DNA of 45,526 nucleotides from positions 1-45,526 of the forward strand of contig JAJPHU010000125.1 of assembly GCA_021325115.1 (NCBI GenBank), written 5' to 3'. A program made the translations under genes and the position numbers. Source of the stretch: Planctomycetota bacterium (GTDB lineage Bacteria > Planctomycetota > Planctomycetia > Gemmatales > Gemmataceae). Below, piece after piece: positions 9,687 to 19,002 of the stretch; the first letter of the stretch is position 1, and every line of letters starts with the position of its first letter. The notes under the pieces were generated by a model that was given only the letters and a program-made list of their open reading frames with translations, made no database searches and had not been told where the DNA came from.

Positions 9687-9877
9687 GGGTGTCCCTCTCG
9701 ATTGGGGCGTGGAGGAGGGCTTACGTGCAAGCGGTCTTTTCCCTCCCCTTGTAGGGGAGGGTCAAGGTGGGGGGAAGTGTTTCGCCTGCGGATGCCTTAC
9801 CCACCCCAGCCCTCCCTCACAAGGAAGGGGGGAGTAGAAAAACCTACTCGGGGGAGGCTGACGCAATCCCGCTCGTC
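9687..9877. mobile_element. Degenerate MITE-like element, related to the copy at 26363..26499
   Basis: gggtgtccctctcgattggggcgtggaggagggcttacgtg...gtagaaaaacctactcgggggaggctgacgcaatcccgctcg matches the 26363..26499 element in inverse orientation; far TIR missing. Confidence 0.6.
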
Positions 9878-9911
9878 CGAAAAGGTAGGGGCATGGATTT
9901 TAGAGCAAAGA

Positions 9912-10718
9912 TCAATCGTTTCGCATCGCCTGTTCTACAATCCGCTTGCTGTCATGGAGCGCCTCGAGTGGATGAGCAGTCGTCGGGTTGAATTCCAGCG
10001 ACAATGTGCCCCGATACCCAATCGCTTGCAGGGCCGTCATCATGTCCGCGAGCTGCGGCTGCGTCAAACGCCCCGTGAGCAACGGCCAGTGCAAATCACG
10101 AATACCGTCGTTGTCGTCGAGGTGGACATAACCGAGCCATTCACCAGCTTGCTGCACCACAACAGCAGCATCTTCGTTGCTGAGAAGGCAATGGCCCACA
10201 TCCAGCAGCAAGCCCAAATGAGGATGCCCGACTTGTTGCAGCCAGCCAAGCGTGACGGCGGCAGTCGGCAAGGCACGGCCAGGGACGTGCTCGATACATA
10301 AGCGGACTTTGCGTGCGGCAGCGTAGTCGGCCAAGAGAGCACAGCCCTCGGCGAAACAGCTCAGAGCCGTCGCGCTCGTGTCGAAACCGGGTACGAGGTA
10401 CGCCGTCGTGGCACCAAGGCGGGCCGCATCGACGATTTGGCGCTGGAGCAAAGCCAGGGTAGCGCGACGGATGCCGACATCGGCCGCATCGAGACTGTGG
10501 CCAGCAGGCAGTTGACGCCCCAAGGCCAGGCAAGAGACAAGCAATCCCGAATCAGCCAACTCTTCCAACTGCTCGATCGAACGATCGACTTCAGCGACGA
10601 GATCGACGTGTGTGAAACCGAGCACGGCAATCTGGCCGAGCGCGGCAGCGAAAGTGCCGGGCAACGATGTGGCGAAGACAGCCAAAGGCCACGGCAAACG
10701 CGCGGTTCCCGATGCCAT
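9912..10718 (-). CDS. Sugar phosphate isomerase/epimerase-like TIM-barrel protein
   Basis: GFTHVDLVAEV, LCIEHVPGRALPT, HLGLLLDVGHCLL, GYVHLDDNDG and YRGTLSLEFNP are typical of the AP endonuclease 2 / xylose isomerase-like fold. Confidence 0.75.
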   Translation of the reverse strand: MASGTARLPWPLAVFATSLPGTFAAALGQIAVLGFTHVDLVAEVDRSIEQLEELADSGLLVSCLALGRQLPAGHSLDAADVGIRRATLALLQRQIVDAARLGATTAYLVPGFDTSATALSCFAEGCALLADYAAARKVRLCIEHVPGRALPTAAVTLGWLQQVGHPHLGLLLDVGHCLLSNEDAAVVVQQAGEWLGYVHLDDNDGIRDLHWPLLTGRLTQPQLADMMTALQAIGYRGTLSLEFNPTTAHPLEALHDSKRIVEQAMRND

Positions 10719-10854
10719 GCGGATGTCAGTGCCTCCTCAATACCGAAAGAATCGCGGAGGACACGGATAACACGGATCGGATAAAAGCAGATTGTTCTCT
10801 TTTTTTGTCCATGTTAGCTGTATTCTCCGTGGTTCCTTCGGTATTAAACGAGAA

Positions 10855-10888
10855 ACGCTCTCCTGGACAACGGGGGCCAGGAGAGCGT
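10855..10888. terminator. Stem-loop, possible terminator
   Basis: acgctctcctgg / ccaggagagcgt, perfect 12-bp stem, 10-nt loop. Confidence 0.4.
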
Positions 10889-11378
10889 TCCCTGGTATGC
10901 CAGCTCGCAGCGCGGGGAGCTGTCAGGGGACGACACGGACTCGGAGCGGGCGACGTTGACAGAGGCGACTATTGCAACCGGAATATAGCAATTTTCAGAC
11001 CATTTTTCCCTTTTTCTGATCCTTTTCCGGTGCTTTTGGGCTTAACTATTTGAGTTTGTGCTACTTGCAGCAAGCCATATCCTGGAAGAAAAGAAGAGTG
11101 GATTGATCGTCATTGTTTCCGCATCTTTACAAGCGATGTCTTCGTGAAACAACGATGTTTCTTTTCGGAAACAGTCGCGCTCTGGGATCTTTTTCCGCTG
11201 GCGACGTCCTGCCATTGTCGCTAGAAAAAGAAGAACTAACCACAGAGTTCGCGAGAACCCAAAGAAGGAAAAGAAAACTACTGGTTCAAGCGACAGAATA
11301 AGATGTAAAATCCGGCATGCCTCATGGCAATGGCTTTTCTTTGATCTCTGCGTTCTCGGGGACTCTGTAATTAGTGCT

Positions 11379-11433
11379 AGCGGACAACATATTGTAGGGC
11401 AAGCGGGCCGCTTGCCCTACAATGTTGTCCGCT
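11379..11433. repeat. Long near-perfect palindrome upstream of rpiA
   Basis: agcggacaacatattgtagggcaagcgg / ccgcttgccctacaatgttgtccgct, differing by a 2-nt indel. Confidence 0.7.
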
Positions 11434-11460
11434 GGTCCTTTGTTCTGGTGGAGGCGGAGC

Positions 11461-12132
11461 ATGACGATTTATGAGCGAGCACTGACCCTGGTCCGTGCCG
11501 GTGATGTTGTTGGTCTGGGATCAGGGCACGCTTCCGCCGAATTCATCACGGAGTTGGGGGAACGTATCCGCGCCGGCCTGAACGTCCGCGGCGTAGCCAC
11601 TTCGCGCGCCTCGGAGGAACTGGCCCGGCGCGCTGGCATCCCCCTCGTCTCGCTCGCCGAAGGAATGCCGCTGGCCTTGACCGTGGATGGTGCCGACGAA
11701 GTCGATCCCAGTCTGAATCTTATCAAGGGCTATGGCCGGGCGCTGGTGCGTGAGAAGATCGTGGCAGCGGCGTCGCGCTACCTGGTCATTCTCATTGGGC
11801 CGGGCAAAGAAGTGCCGGTGCTCGGCTCGCGCGGCAAGCTGCCAATTGAGGTGGTGCCGTTCGGCGTACCTTTATGTCAGGAACGTCTGGCGAAGCTCGG
11901 CTGCAATCCGGTCCTCTACGAGGAAAAGGGTGCCCCGTTCGTGACGGACAACGGCAATTACATTCTCGACTGTGCCATTGCGCCCATTTTACATCCCGAA
12001 CAGTTCGAGGAGCATCTGCGAGCCATTCCCGGCATCGTCGGCACGGGACTTTTTTTGGGCATGGCGGATCGCGTATTGGTGGGCGATGAGCATTTCAATC
12101 TGGTAGCTGAGAGACAGAGAGCAATCCCTTGA
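11461..12132 (+). CDS. rpiA: Ribose-5-phosphate isomerase A
   Basis: [66 protein letters not shown]. Confidence 0.93.
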   Translation: MTIYERALTLVRAGDVVGLGSGHASAEFITELGERIRAGLNVRGVATSRASEELARRAGIPLVSLAEGMPLALTVDGADEVDPSLNLIKGYGRALVREKIVAAASRYLVILIGPGKEVPVLGSRGKLPIEVVPFGVPLCQERLAKLGCNPVLYEEKGAPFVTDNGNYILDCAIAPILHPEQFEEHLRAIPGIVGTGLFLGMADRVLVGDEHFNLVAERQRAIP

Positions 12133-12146
12133 AAGGAGGGTGGCAA

Positions 12147-13130
<984 letters not shown>

Positions 13131-13137
13131 CGGCACC

Positions 13138-13186
13138 AAGGCGCTGGAAGCGTAAGCGACAGCTCTTCTTACGCTTCCAGCGCCTT
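13138..13186. repeat. GGAAGCGTAAG-family palindrome / probable gnd terminator
   Basis: aaggcgctggaagcgtaag / cttacgcttccagcgcctt, perfect 19-bp arms, 11-nt loop. Confidence 0.75.
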
Positions 13187-13428
13187 GATTATTCCCTCGA
13201 GTTCCGCGATAATGGTTTTGGGGTCGCGTGGCTGTAGTCTCTGCATGCGACAATCAACTACCCGATCCAAATCTTCCAGCACGATAGCGCCAATCAGAGC
13301 AGCGGTGCGCTTGGGTTCGACAATGATCGACGTAGCGAACCGTCCCGATCTGGTGCCCGTGCGCCATCTTTGACGCGCACCAAATCTTCCGAGTTGGTCA
13401 GCTCGACCTCGACGCTAATGCGCCCCAT
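13169..13428 (-). pseudogene. Degraded clan AA (retropepsin-like) aspartic protease remnant
   Basis: Minus strand gives N-terminus MGRISVEVELTNSEDLVRVKDG, then after a frame change RFATSIIVEPKRTAALIGAIVLEDLDRVVDCRMQRLQPRDPKTIIAELEGIIKALEA*. Too short, and no DTG motif. Confidence 0.5.
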
Positions 13429-13548
13429 GCTTGTGTCTCCTCACCCATTCATGTTTGTATCTCCGTTGGTGTCTCTTTGCGATGAGCTTGCCGAAGCACA
13501 TAATACCGTCTGGCCATACTGGGGGATCAGGCCGACCGGAATGAAGAC

Positions 13549-14964
13549 TCACTTCGGCGCAAGTTCGTAGCGGCGACCCAAAGATGGGACGTTGACGATC
13601 GGCGGCCGCGGCATTATCTCCAGGATGCCATGTCCATCTGACACTTTATAGAAGTCGTCAAAGCCTTTGCCGGTGACGGGATCGATGGGCAACGGCACAA
13701 TGGTGATGTCGCCCCACTTCGCCGGCGGCTTGCCCTCGTGCGCCGCTGCATACAGGCGCAACGCCTCAGCACAGCGCAGGCCGGCCAGTTGGCGCTCGCT
13801 CCGCACATAGGCCTGCCAAGTTTTTTCGATGGCTGGCATCAGGAGCTTGAGCAAAACGTTGTCGGTCGAGCGATGTTCCTTGAGGGCCGCTGCCATCAGC
13901 GTCTGACCTTGCCAGATCGGTACGGTCAGGGCTTTGAGGATATCGTCCCGCGCCCGGTCCCATTGGCCGGCGTGCCAAAGCAGAAGTACCTGCGACTTGG
14001 GCAGGGCATCGATTTCTTTAACAGGCCACCCCCACTCCAGGAGGCGTTTGCGGGCTTGTGGATACATGGTCGCCTGGAGCGTTGCCGCCCGCCATTGCTC
14101 CAGGATGGCTGCTTCCTTCGCCTTCTCGCCCAGCATCTTGGCCGGCCAGCAGAACACCTCGTTGGCCAAGCTGTCCGCTGCCTGCGTCGTCAGGGTTTCC
14201 TTGCGAAGCCGATGCAATCCGGGAAAGGAGCGATAGAGAGAATTCAATTCGTATTCCACGGCATGGCGCATGTTTCCAAGAGGACGAGGCAGTTCCGTCA
14301 GCGCCCAATAGAGGTTCGGCGAGCCGGGCGTTTGTATCCACTCCTCGACACGGTTAAACATGTTCGTATGGATAGCGATGCCAACAAGTATTTCTATGAG
14401 CATGTTTCCTTCGCAGAGATGGCGCGCCAAGGCAAAGCCGGTCTGCAAGGTCTCCGCCGCGTCGTCGAAGCGTCTTTCGACGAGCTGAAGCCGAAACTGA
14501 ATGCTCAGCAGATTGGCCAACTCGCGGCATCGTTGCATATGCGCCATCGGCAGATAGATGTGGATCGACTGGAAGGTCACAGGCGGCAATTCCCAATCGC
14601 AATGCTCGCGGCAAGCGGCCTGTCGCGACAGCTGGAGAGCAGCGGTGTAATGAGCGAGTACGCCGCGCACTTCCTGACATGGTAGCTTATCGAGTGGTAC
14701 TTCGACCCAAGCCCATTCTTTGGCCGTCATCTTATGCTTGGCCTCGTGGAAGGCGTCGCTGGCCAAGCGCCACAAGGGGGCGGCGTTGCCAGGTATTCGA
14801 TCGTGTGGATCAGGCAGCAAACGATAGCGAAACGTCTCTACCTGCTTGGTGTTGGACTGCGGGGCGAGCTGGATGTGCCGCGGATCTTCTGAAGGAGCCG
14901 GAGCGGCCCCGGCCCCGCAGAGGATGGCAGCCAGACAAATTACGAACAGGGACCGACACATCAT
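13549..14964 (-). CDS. Secreted hypothetical protein
   Basis: Signal peptide MMCRSLFVICLAAILCGAGAAPAP; long ORF downstream of the sigma/anti-sigma pair; RBS aggagtg on the minus strand. Confidence 0.7.
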   Translation of the reverse strand: MMCRSLFVICLAAILCGAGAAPAPSEDPRHIQLAPQSNTKQVETFRYRLLPDPHDRIPGNAAPLWRLASDAFHEAKHKMTAKEWAWVEVPLDKLPCQEVRGVLAHYTAALQLSRQAACREHCDWELPPVTFQSIHIYLPMAHMQRCRELANLLSIQFRLQLVERRFDDAAETLQTGFALARHLCEGNMLIEILVGIAIHTNMFNRVEEWIQTPGSPNLYWALTELPRPLGNMRHAVEYELNSLYRSFPGLHRLRKETLTTQAADSLANEVFCWPAKMLGEKAKEAAILEQWRAATLQATMYPQARKRLLEWGWPVKEIDALPKSQVLLLWHAGQWDRARDDILKALTVPIWQGQTLMAAALKEHRSTDNVLLKLLMPAIEKTWQAYVRSERQLAGLRCAEALRLYAAAHEGKPPAKWGDITIVPLPIDPVTGKGFDDFYKVSDGHGILEIMPRPPIVNVPSLGRRYELAPK

Positions 14965-15007
14965 GACACACACTCCTGAAATCAACATATGAAAAAATAT
15001 AAACTTG

Positions 15008-15436
15008 TCATAATGAATTCAACAGCGATCCGGCGTCTAGCGGCGGTTCGTCCGTCGCACTGGGCGGCGGAGGCAAGCCGTCCAGACCGTGGAGCAGCAC
15101 TTGCTCTTGCAGATGGACGTAGCGCGACCACGCGCCTCGTTCGAGTTCGTTGGCAAGGAGAGGCGAGGGCGGAACGGGGAGAATTGTTTCGTTGTCGACA
15201 GGCGGGACGGCAACGTACACAATCGCCGGCGCGGGCCGAATCCACAAGACGATGCCCAGAACGAGCGTCGCCGAAGTCGAAAGCAGCGTAGCCAACGGCC
15301 AAATCCAGCCGCGCGCCGAGGCCCGGCCGGCGCGGTACATCAACACAGCGCGATCCAGCGCCTCCGTCTGCGGCCGCAGCTCGCGCAGTGCTGATTCGAG
15401 AGCTGTTATTTCTCTTTCTTCGAGTCGTTCGGACAT
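15008..15436 (-). CDS. Putative anti-sigma-like single-TM protein
   Basis: Start overlaps the 3' end of the sigma-factor gene (15406..15436). One TM segment WIWPLATLLSTSATLVLGIVLWI. Confidence 0.6.
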   Translation of the reverse strand: MSERLEEREITALESALRELRPQTEALDRAVLMYRAGRASARGWIWPLATLLSTSATLVLGIVLWIRPAPAIVYVAVPPVDNETILPVPPSPLLANELERGAWSRYVHLQEQVLLHGLDGLPPPPSATDEPPLDAGSLLNSL

Positions 15437-15912
15437 GGCACACGCAGCCTTTCGCGCAGGGCAGCCAGACCGGCCAGGTAGCGCCGATGCGCTGTGCTCG
15501 ATGATATGCCGGTCAGCTCGCCGATTTGTTCAAAAGTCAGACCGCCCCACAAATGAGCGATTAGTATTTCTCGTTGTTCCAGAGGTAATTTTTGCAGCGC
15601 CGCCGTGGCGGTCTCGGCGTCGAGCCGCATTTCTTCCGACGGCACAAACCAGTTCGGCATTCGCAAGGCAGCCGCAGATTCATGGTGGCGGCGCCGGCGT
15701 TCGGCTCGTGCTGCGGCCAGGGCGCCGTTGCGGACGACGCGGTGCAACCAGCCGGCGACGTTGTCCGGCAGCGCGCGTTGGGCCGCCAGTTTGATGAACG
15801 CTTCCTGCACGACATCTTCTGCGGCGGCGCACCACTGACGGGCGTACAGCACCAGCGCCGCCGCATAGTTGTCCACCAGCCGGCTCAGTTGCTCCGGTCC
15901 CATCATAATCAT
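15406..15912 (-). CDS. ECF-type RNA polymerase sigma factor
   Basis: AEDVVQEAFIKLAAQ; GWLHRVVRNGALAAARAERRRR; LPLEQREILIAHLWGGLTFEQIGELTGISSSTAHRRYLAGLAALRERL. Confidence 0.88.
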   Translation of the reverse strand: MIMMGPEQLSRLVDNYAAALVLYARQWCAAAEDVVQEAFIKLAAQRALPDNVAGWLHRVVRNGALAAARAERRRRHHESAAALRMPNWFVPSEEMRLDAETATAALQKLPLEQREILIAHLWGGLTFEQIGELTGISSSTAHRRYLAGLAALRERLRVPCPNDSKKEK

Positions 15913-15937
15913 GTTGCTCCGGTCCCATCATAATCAT
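15888..15937. repeat. Perfect 25-bp tandem duplication spanning the sigma-factor start codons
   Basis: gttgctccggtcccatcataatcat at 15888..15912 and 15913..15937. Confidence 0.9.
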
Positions 15938-15991
15938 GATGCCGGCCGAACGTCGCCGTCCCACAAAAAATGCAAAATGAGGAGAGGATGT

Positions 15992-16055
15992 GTTGTTTCG
16001 CCGCGAGCTATAGGCGGACGCGGCCGTGCTCGCCTATGGCTCGCGGCGAAACAAC
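15992..16055. terminator. Long hairpin, probable terminator of the WD40 gene
   Basis: gttgtttcgccgcgagctataggcg / cgcctatggctcgcggcgaaacaac, 24/25 complementary, 14-nt loop. Confidence 0.6.
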
Positions 16056-16056
16056 G

Positions 16057-17517
16057 CTATTTTTGGACAGTCTTCAATCCCGGCGAGGCGTTGAACGCTT
16101 TCACCAGGCTGCCGTCTTTGATCTTCCAGATGCGCACCTCGCCGTCGAAAGCTCCCGATGCGATCAGATTACCGTCGGGGCTGATGGCCACGGCGTAAAC
16201 GTAATCGTGGTGTCCGCTCAGCGTCCGTACCAGCGAGCCGTTGTCCGCATTCCATAGTCGGACCGTCTGGTCGGCGCTGCACGTGGCCAAGAGGGGCTGC
16301 TTGGGGTGCGCCACCAGCTTGAGGATAACTCTGCCGTGTCCGCCGGAAGCGCGGATCTGCTTGCCCTCGGCAGCAGCTGTCCACGCCCGCAACTGATTGT
16401 CTTCGCCGACCGAGTAACCGACCGTGCCATCAGCCTTGATAGCAACGCCGTAAACGGGATTTTGATGATTCGGAAAGGTCAGAATCGATTCTTTGGCATC
16501 GATGTCCCAGAGCTTGGCCGTCTTGTCGCGGCTGGCAGTGGCCAGGCGCTTGCCGTCCGGCGTGAAAGCGATGCCGAATACCCAATCGGCGTGGTTCTCG
16601 ATAGGCGGCAGCTCCTTGATGTGGTCATAACCGCCACTGAGGTCCCAGACATGAACGAGGCGATCACAACCGCCAGAGGCCAGCTTTTTGCCGTCGGCGC
16701 TAAGAGCGAGGCACAACACCTCATCATCGGCATCGAGCAGTTGTTTGACCATCACACGCTTGTCGTGGACGCCATCGAGGACAACAACTTCAGTGGGACG
16801 GACGTTTCGCCGGTCGGTCCCTCCGTTGAGGTCATAGAGGCGCACGTCGCCCTCCTCGCCGGGCCGGCCGCCAGCGACGGCCAGCTTGCCATCGGGCAGA
16901 AACACCATCGCCATAGCACGGCGGGCACGCGTGTAGATGCGCTTTTCTAGTTTATCTCTAAATATATCCCAAATAGTCAACTCGTGATGGCCGCTGACAA
17001 CGATTTTCTTGCTGTCCGGCGTAAAGGCGAGGGCGGTGACGGTGACGGGATAGGGATAAGCAGCGGGCGGCGGCGGCGGCGTCCAGCGTAGCCGTAGCTC
17101 ACGCAGCAGGTCGGCATCCGGCTTAATGCCCGCATCGAGCGGGGCGCCTTGCTGAATCCAGCGTTCGATTAGTTCGATTTGCTGGGATGGCAAGGGAGCG
17201 CCACTTTCCTTGGGCGGCATACGTTTCTTGTCCGTGGCTGTCAGCACCGTTATGAGATAGCTATCCTCGGGATTGCCGGGGATGATAGGATCTTCCTTGG
17301 TGCCGCCCTTGCGCAAGTTGGCATACCGGGTCATGTCTAGCTTGCCCTTGGGGTTCTTGGCTCCGTGGCAGCCGAAGCATTTTTCCTTGAGGATGGGGGC
17401 GATGTCGTTGATAAAGCTAACCGGTTTGGAGGCATCGGCAGCGTGAACCGGCTGTGCCGCGGCCAGCACGACGCACAGAAAGTAGAAGCAACGATGCGAA
17501 GAATACATGGGAAACAA
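16057..17517 (-). CDS. Planctomycete cytochrome c (PSCyt1-like) plus WD40 repeat protein
   Basis: EKCFGCHGAKNPKGKLDM (CxxCH) followed by WD40 blades (HADWVFGIAFTPDGKRLATASRDKTAKLWDI). Confidence 0.9.
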   Translation of the reverse strand: MFPMYSSHRCFYFLCVVLAAAQPVHAADASKPVSFINDIAPILKEKCFGCHGAKNPKGKLDMTRYANLRKGGTKEDPIIPGNPEDSYLITVLTATDKKRMPPKESGAPLPSQQIELIERWIQQGAPLDAGIKPDADLLRELRLRWTPPPPPAAYPYPVTVTALAFTPDSKKIVVSGHHELTIWDIFRDKLEKRIYTRARRAMAMVFLPDGKLAVAGGRPGEEGDVRLYDLNGGTDRRNVRPTEVVVLDGVHDKRVMVKQLLDADDEVLCLALSADGKKLASGGCDRLVHVWDLSGGYDHIKELPPIENHADWVFGIAFTPDGKRLATASRDKTAKLWDIDAKESILTFPNHQNPVYGVAIKADGTVGYSVGEDNQLRAWTAAAEGKQIRASGGHGRVILKLVAHPKQPLLATCSADQTVRLWNADNGSLVRTLSGHHDYVYAVAISPDGNLIASGAFDGEVRIWKIKDGSLVKAFNASPGLKTVQK

Positions 17518-17777
17518 GCTCCAAGGTGGGGCGCCTGAAGGCGCGCATTCGGTGGGTTCAATGCTTTCATCATTATAATGGAATACGGATGATCCGGATA
17601 TAGCAGAAGATACGAACCGGAAGTGTAAGTAGCGGAAGATAGGTCCTCGCTTACGCTTTCCCTTCGTATCCTCACGTCATCCGCATTCGGTTTATCCGCA
17701 TATAATCATCTCCGCTACGGGTGGATCGGCCCAATGGTTCGGCGCCGGCGCCTGTAAATCCTGACGAGGAGAATATC

Positions 17778-18692
17778 ATGCGAAACAACATGCTTTTGCC
17801 CCTCTTTCTCATTCTTCCGCTCTGCGTGGGAGTATTGGCGGCAGAGGTCGATCCCTATGATCAATCCGGCGTGCCGCTGGAAAAGCAGCCGCCCCCGGAT
17901 GCCAAGGTGACGAAAATTGTCCTCGTCGCCGGTCGGGCCAGTCACAGGTCTGGCGAGCATGAGTTTTTCGCCGGCTGTGCTTTGCTTATGAAGTTGCTTC
18001 AGCAAACGTCCGGCGTCTTCCCCGTCATGGCCCGCGATGGCTGGCCGAAAAATCCCCAAACCTTCGAGGGCGCCAAGACGGTCGTCTTTTACATGGATGG
18101 CGGCAACGGCCATCCGATCATTCAGAAGGACCATCGCCAAATTGTGCAAAAGCTGATGGACCAGGGGGTCGGTTTCGTTAATCTACATTACGCCGTTGAA
18201 TATCCCAAAAGTCAGAGCGATCACGTCCTGCAATGGCTGGGCGGCTACTACGAGACAGGGTTTTCGACCAATCCGCACTGGAAGGCCGAGATCAAATCGC
18301 TGCCAGAACATCCGATCACGCGCGGCGTCAAACCGTTTGCCCTTCAGGACGAATGGTACTTCAACATCCGCTTCAAGCCGGAGCTGCAAGGCGTGACCCC
18401 GATCCTCAAGGCCGTGCCGCCCGATGACAAGCGGGGCACTGCCGCCGCTCGTGAACACAAGGGCCGTGAAGAGATCCTTGCCTGGGCCTTCAACCGCGCC
18501 AACGGCGGGCGCTCGTTCGGCTTCACCGGGGCGCATTTCCACAAAAACTGGGGCGATGAAAACTTTCGTCGTCTCGTGGTCAATGCCATCCTGTGGACGG
18601 CCAAGCTCGAAGTGCCCCCGGACGGTGCTAAAGTGGATATGAGTCCCGACGAACTGAATCGCAATCTCGATCGCAAACCCGATCGCAGATGA
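17778..18692 (+). CDS. ThuA domain-containing protein
   Basis: VLVAGRASHRSGEHEF; GVGFVNLHYAVEYPKSQSDHVLQWLGGYYETGF; HPITRGVKPF; GAHFHKNWGDENFRRLVVNAILWTA. Confidence 0.88.
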   Translation: MRNNMLLPLFLILPLCVGVLAAEVDPYDQSGVPLEKQPPPDAKVTKIVLVAGRASHRSGEHEFFAGCALLMKLLQQTSGVFPVMARDGWPKNPQTFEGAKTVVFYMDGGNGHPIIQKDHRQIVQKLMDQGVGFVNLHYAVEYPKSQSDHVLQWLGGYYETGFSTNPHWKAEIKSLPEHPITRGVKPFALQDEWYFNIRFKPELQGVTPILKAVPPDDKRGTAAAREHKGREEILAWAFNRANGGRSFGFTGAHFHKNWGDENFRRLVVNAILWTAKLEVPPDGAKVDMSPDELNRNLDRKPDRR

Positions 18693-18711
18693 CGTTTTTG
18701 TCGCGCCAGGG

Positions 18712-18772
18712 ACGAGCCGGAAGCGTAACCAACGGATAAAACAAACAGCCGTCGCTTACGCTTCCGGCTCGT
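18712..18772. repeat. GGAAGCGTAAG-family palindrome
   Basis: acgagccggaagcgtaa / ttacgcttccggctcgt, perfect 17-bp arms. Confidence 0.75.
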
Positions 18773-18801
18773 GAGCAGCGCGAAGAACAAGGAGATTGCT
18801 C

Positions 18802-18999
18802 ATGAGTTCGCTTCCGAAGGGTTTGCCTCAGCCAATGCCGGGAAAGCCTGGCACAGACGCCGAAGGCTGGGAACGCCGTGAGCATCTGACCAAGAGCGAA
18901 TCGGAGATGCTGCTGGACTGGCTGGAGGCGAACGGTTATTCGCAGAAAGAAGTCCTCCTTGCTGAGGATGGCAGTTTCATAGTGCGCTGGCGTCACTAA
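18802..18999 (+). CDS. Small conserved-looking hypothetical protein (about 65 aa)
   Basis: MSSLPKGLPQPMPGKPGTDAEGWERREHLTKSESEMLLDWLEANGYSQKEVLLAEDGSFIVRWRH; aaggaga RBS. Ends 4 nt before the convergent gene. Confidence 0.6.
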   Translation: MSSLPKGLPQPMPGKPGTDAEGWERREHLTKSESEMLLDWLEANGYSQKEVLLAEDGSFIVRWRH

Positions 19000-19002
19000 G
19001 TC

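Noticed and set aside
9912-10301. Plus-strand ORF 9594..10301 as a gene
   Set aside because: Crosses a repeat element and runs antisense to the TIM-barrel isomerase gene.
11113-11301. 62-aa ORF in the intergenic region before rpiA
   Set aside because: No recognisable motif or convincing ribosome site; kept as non-coding.
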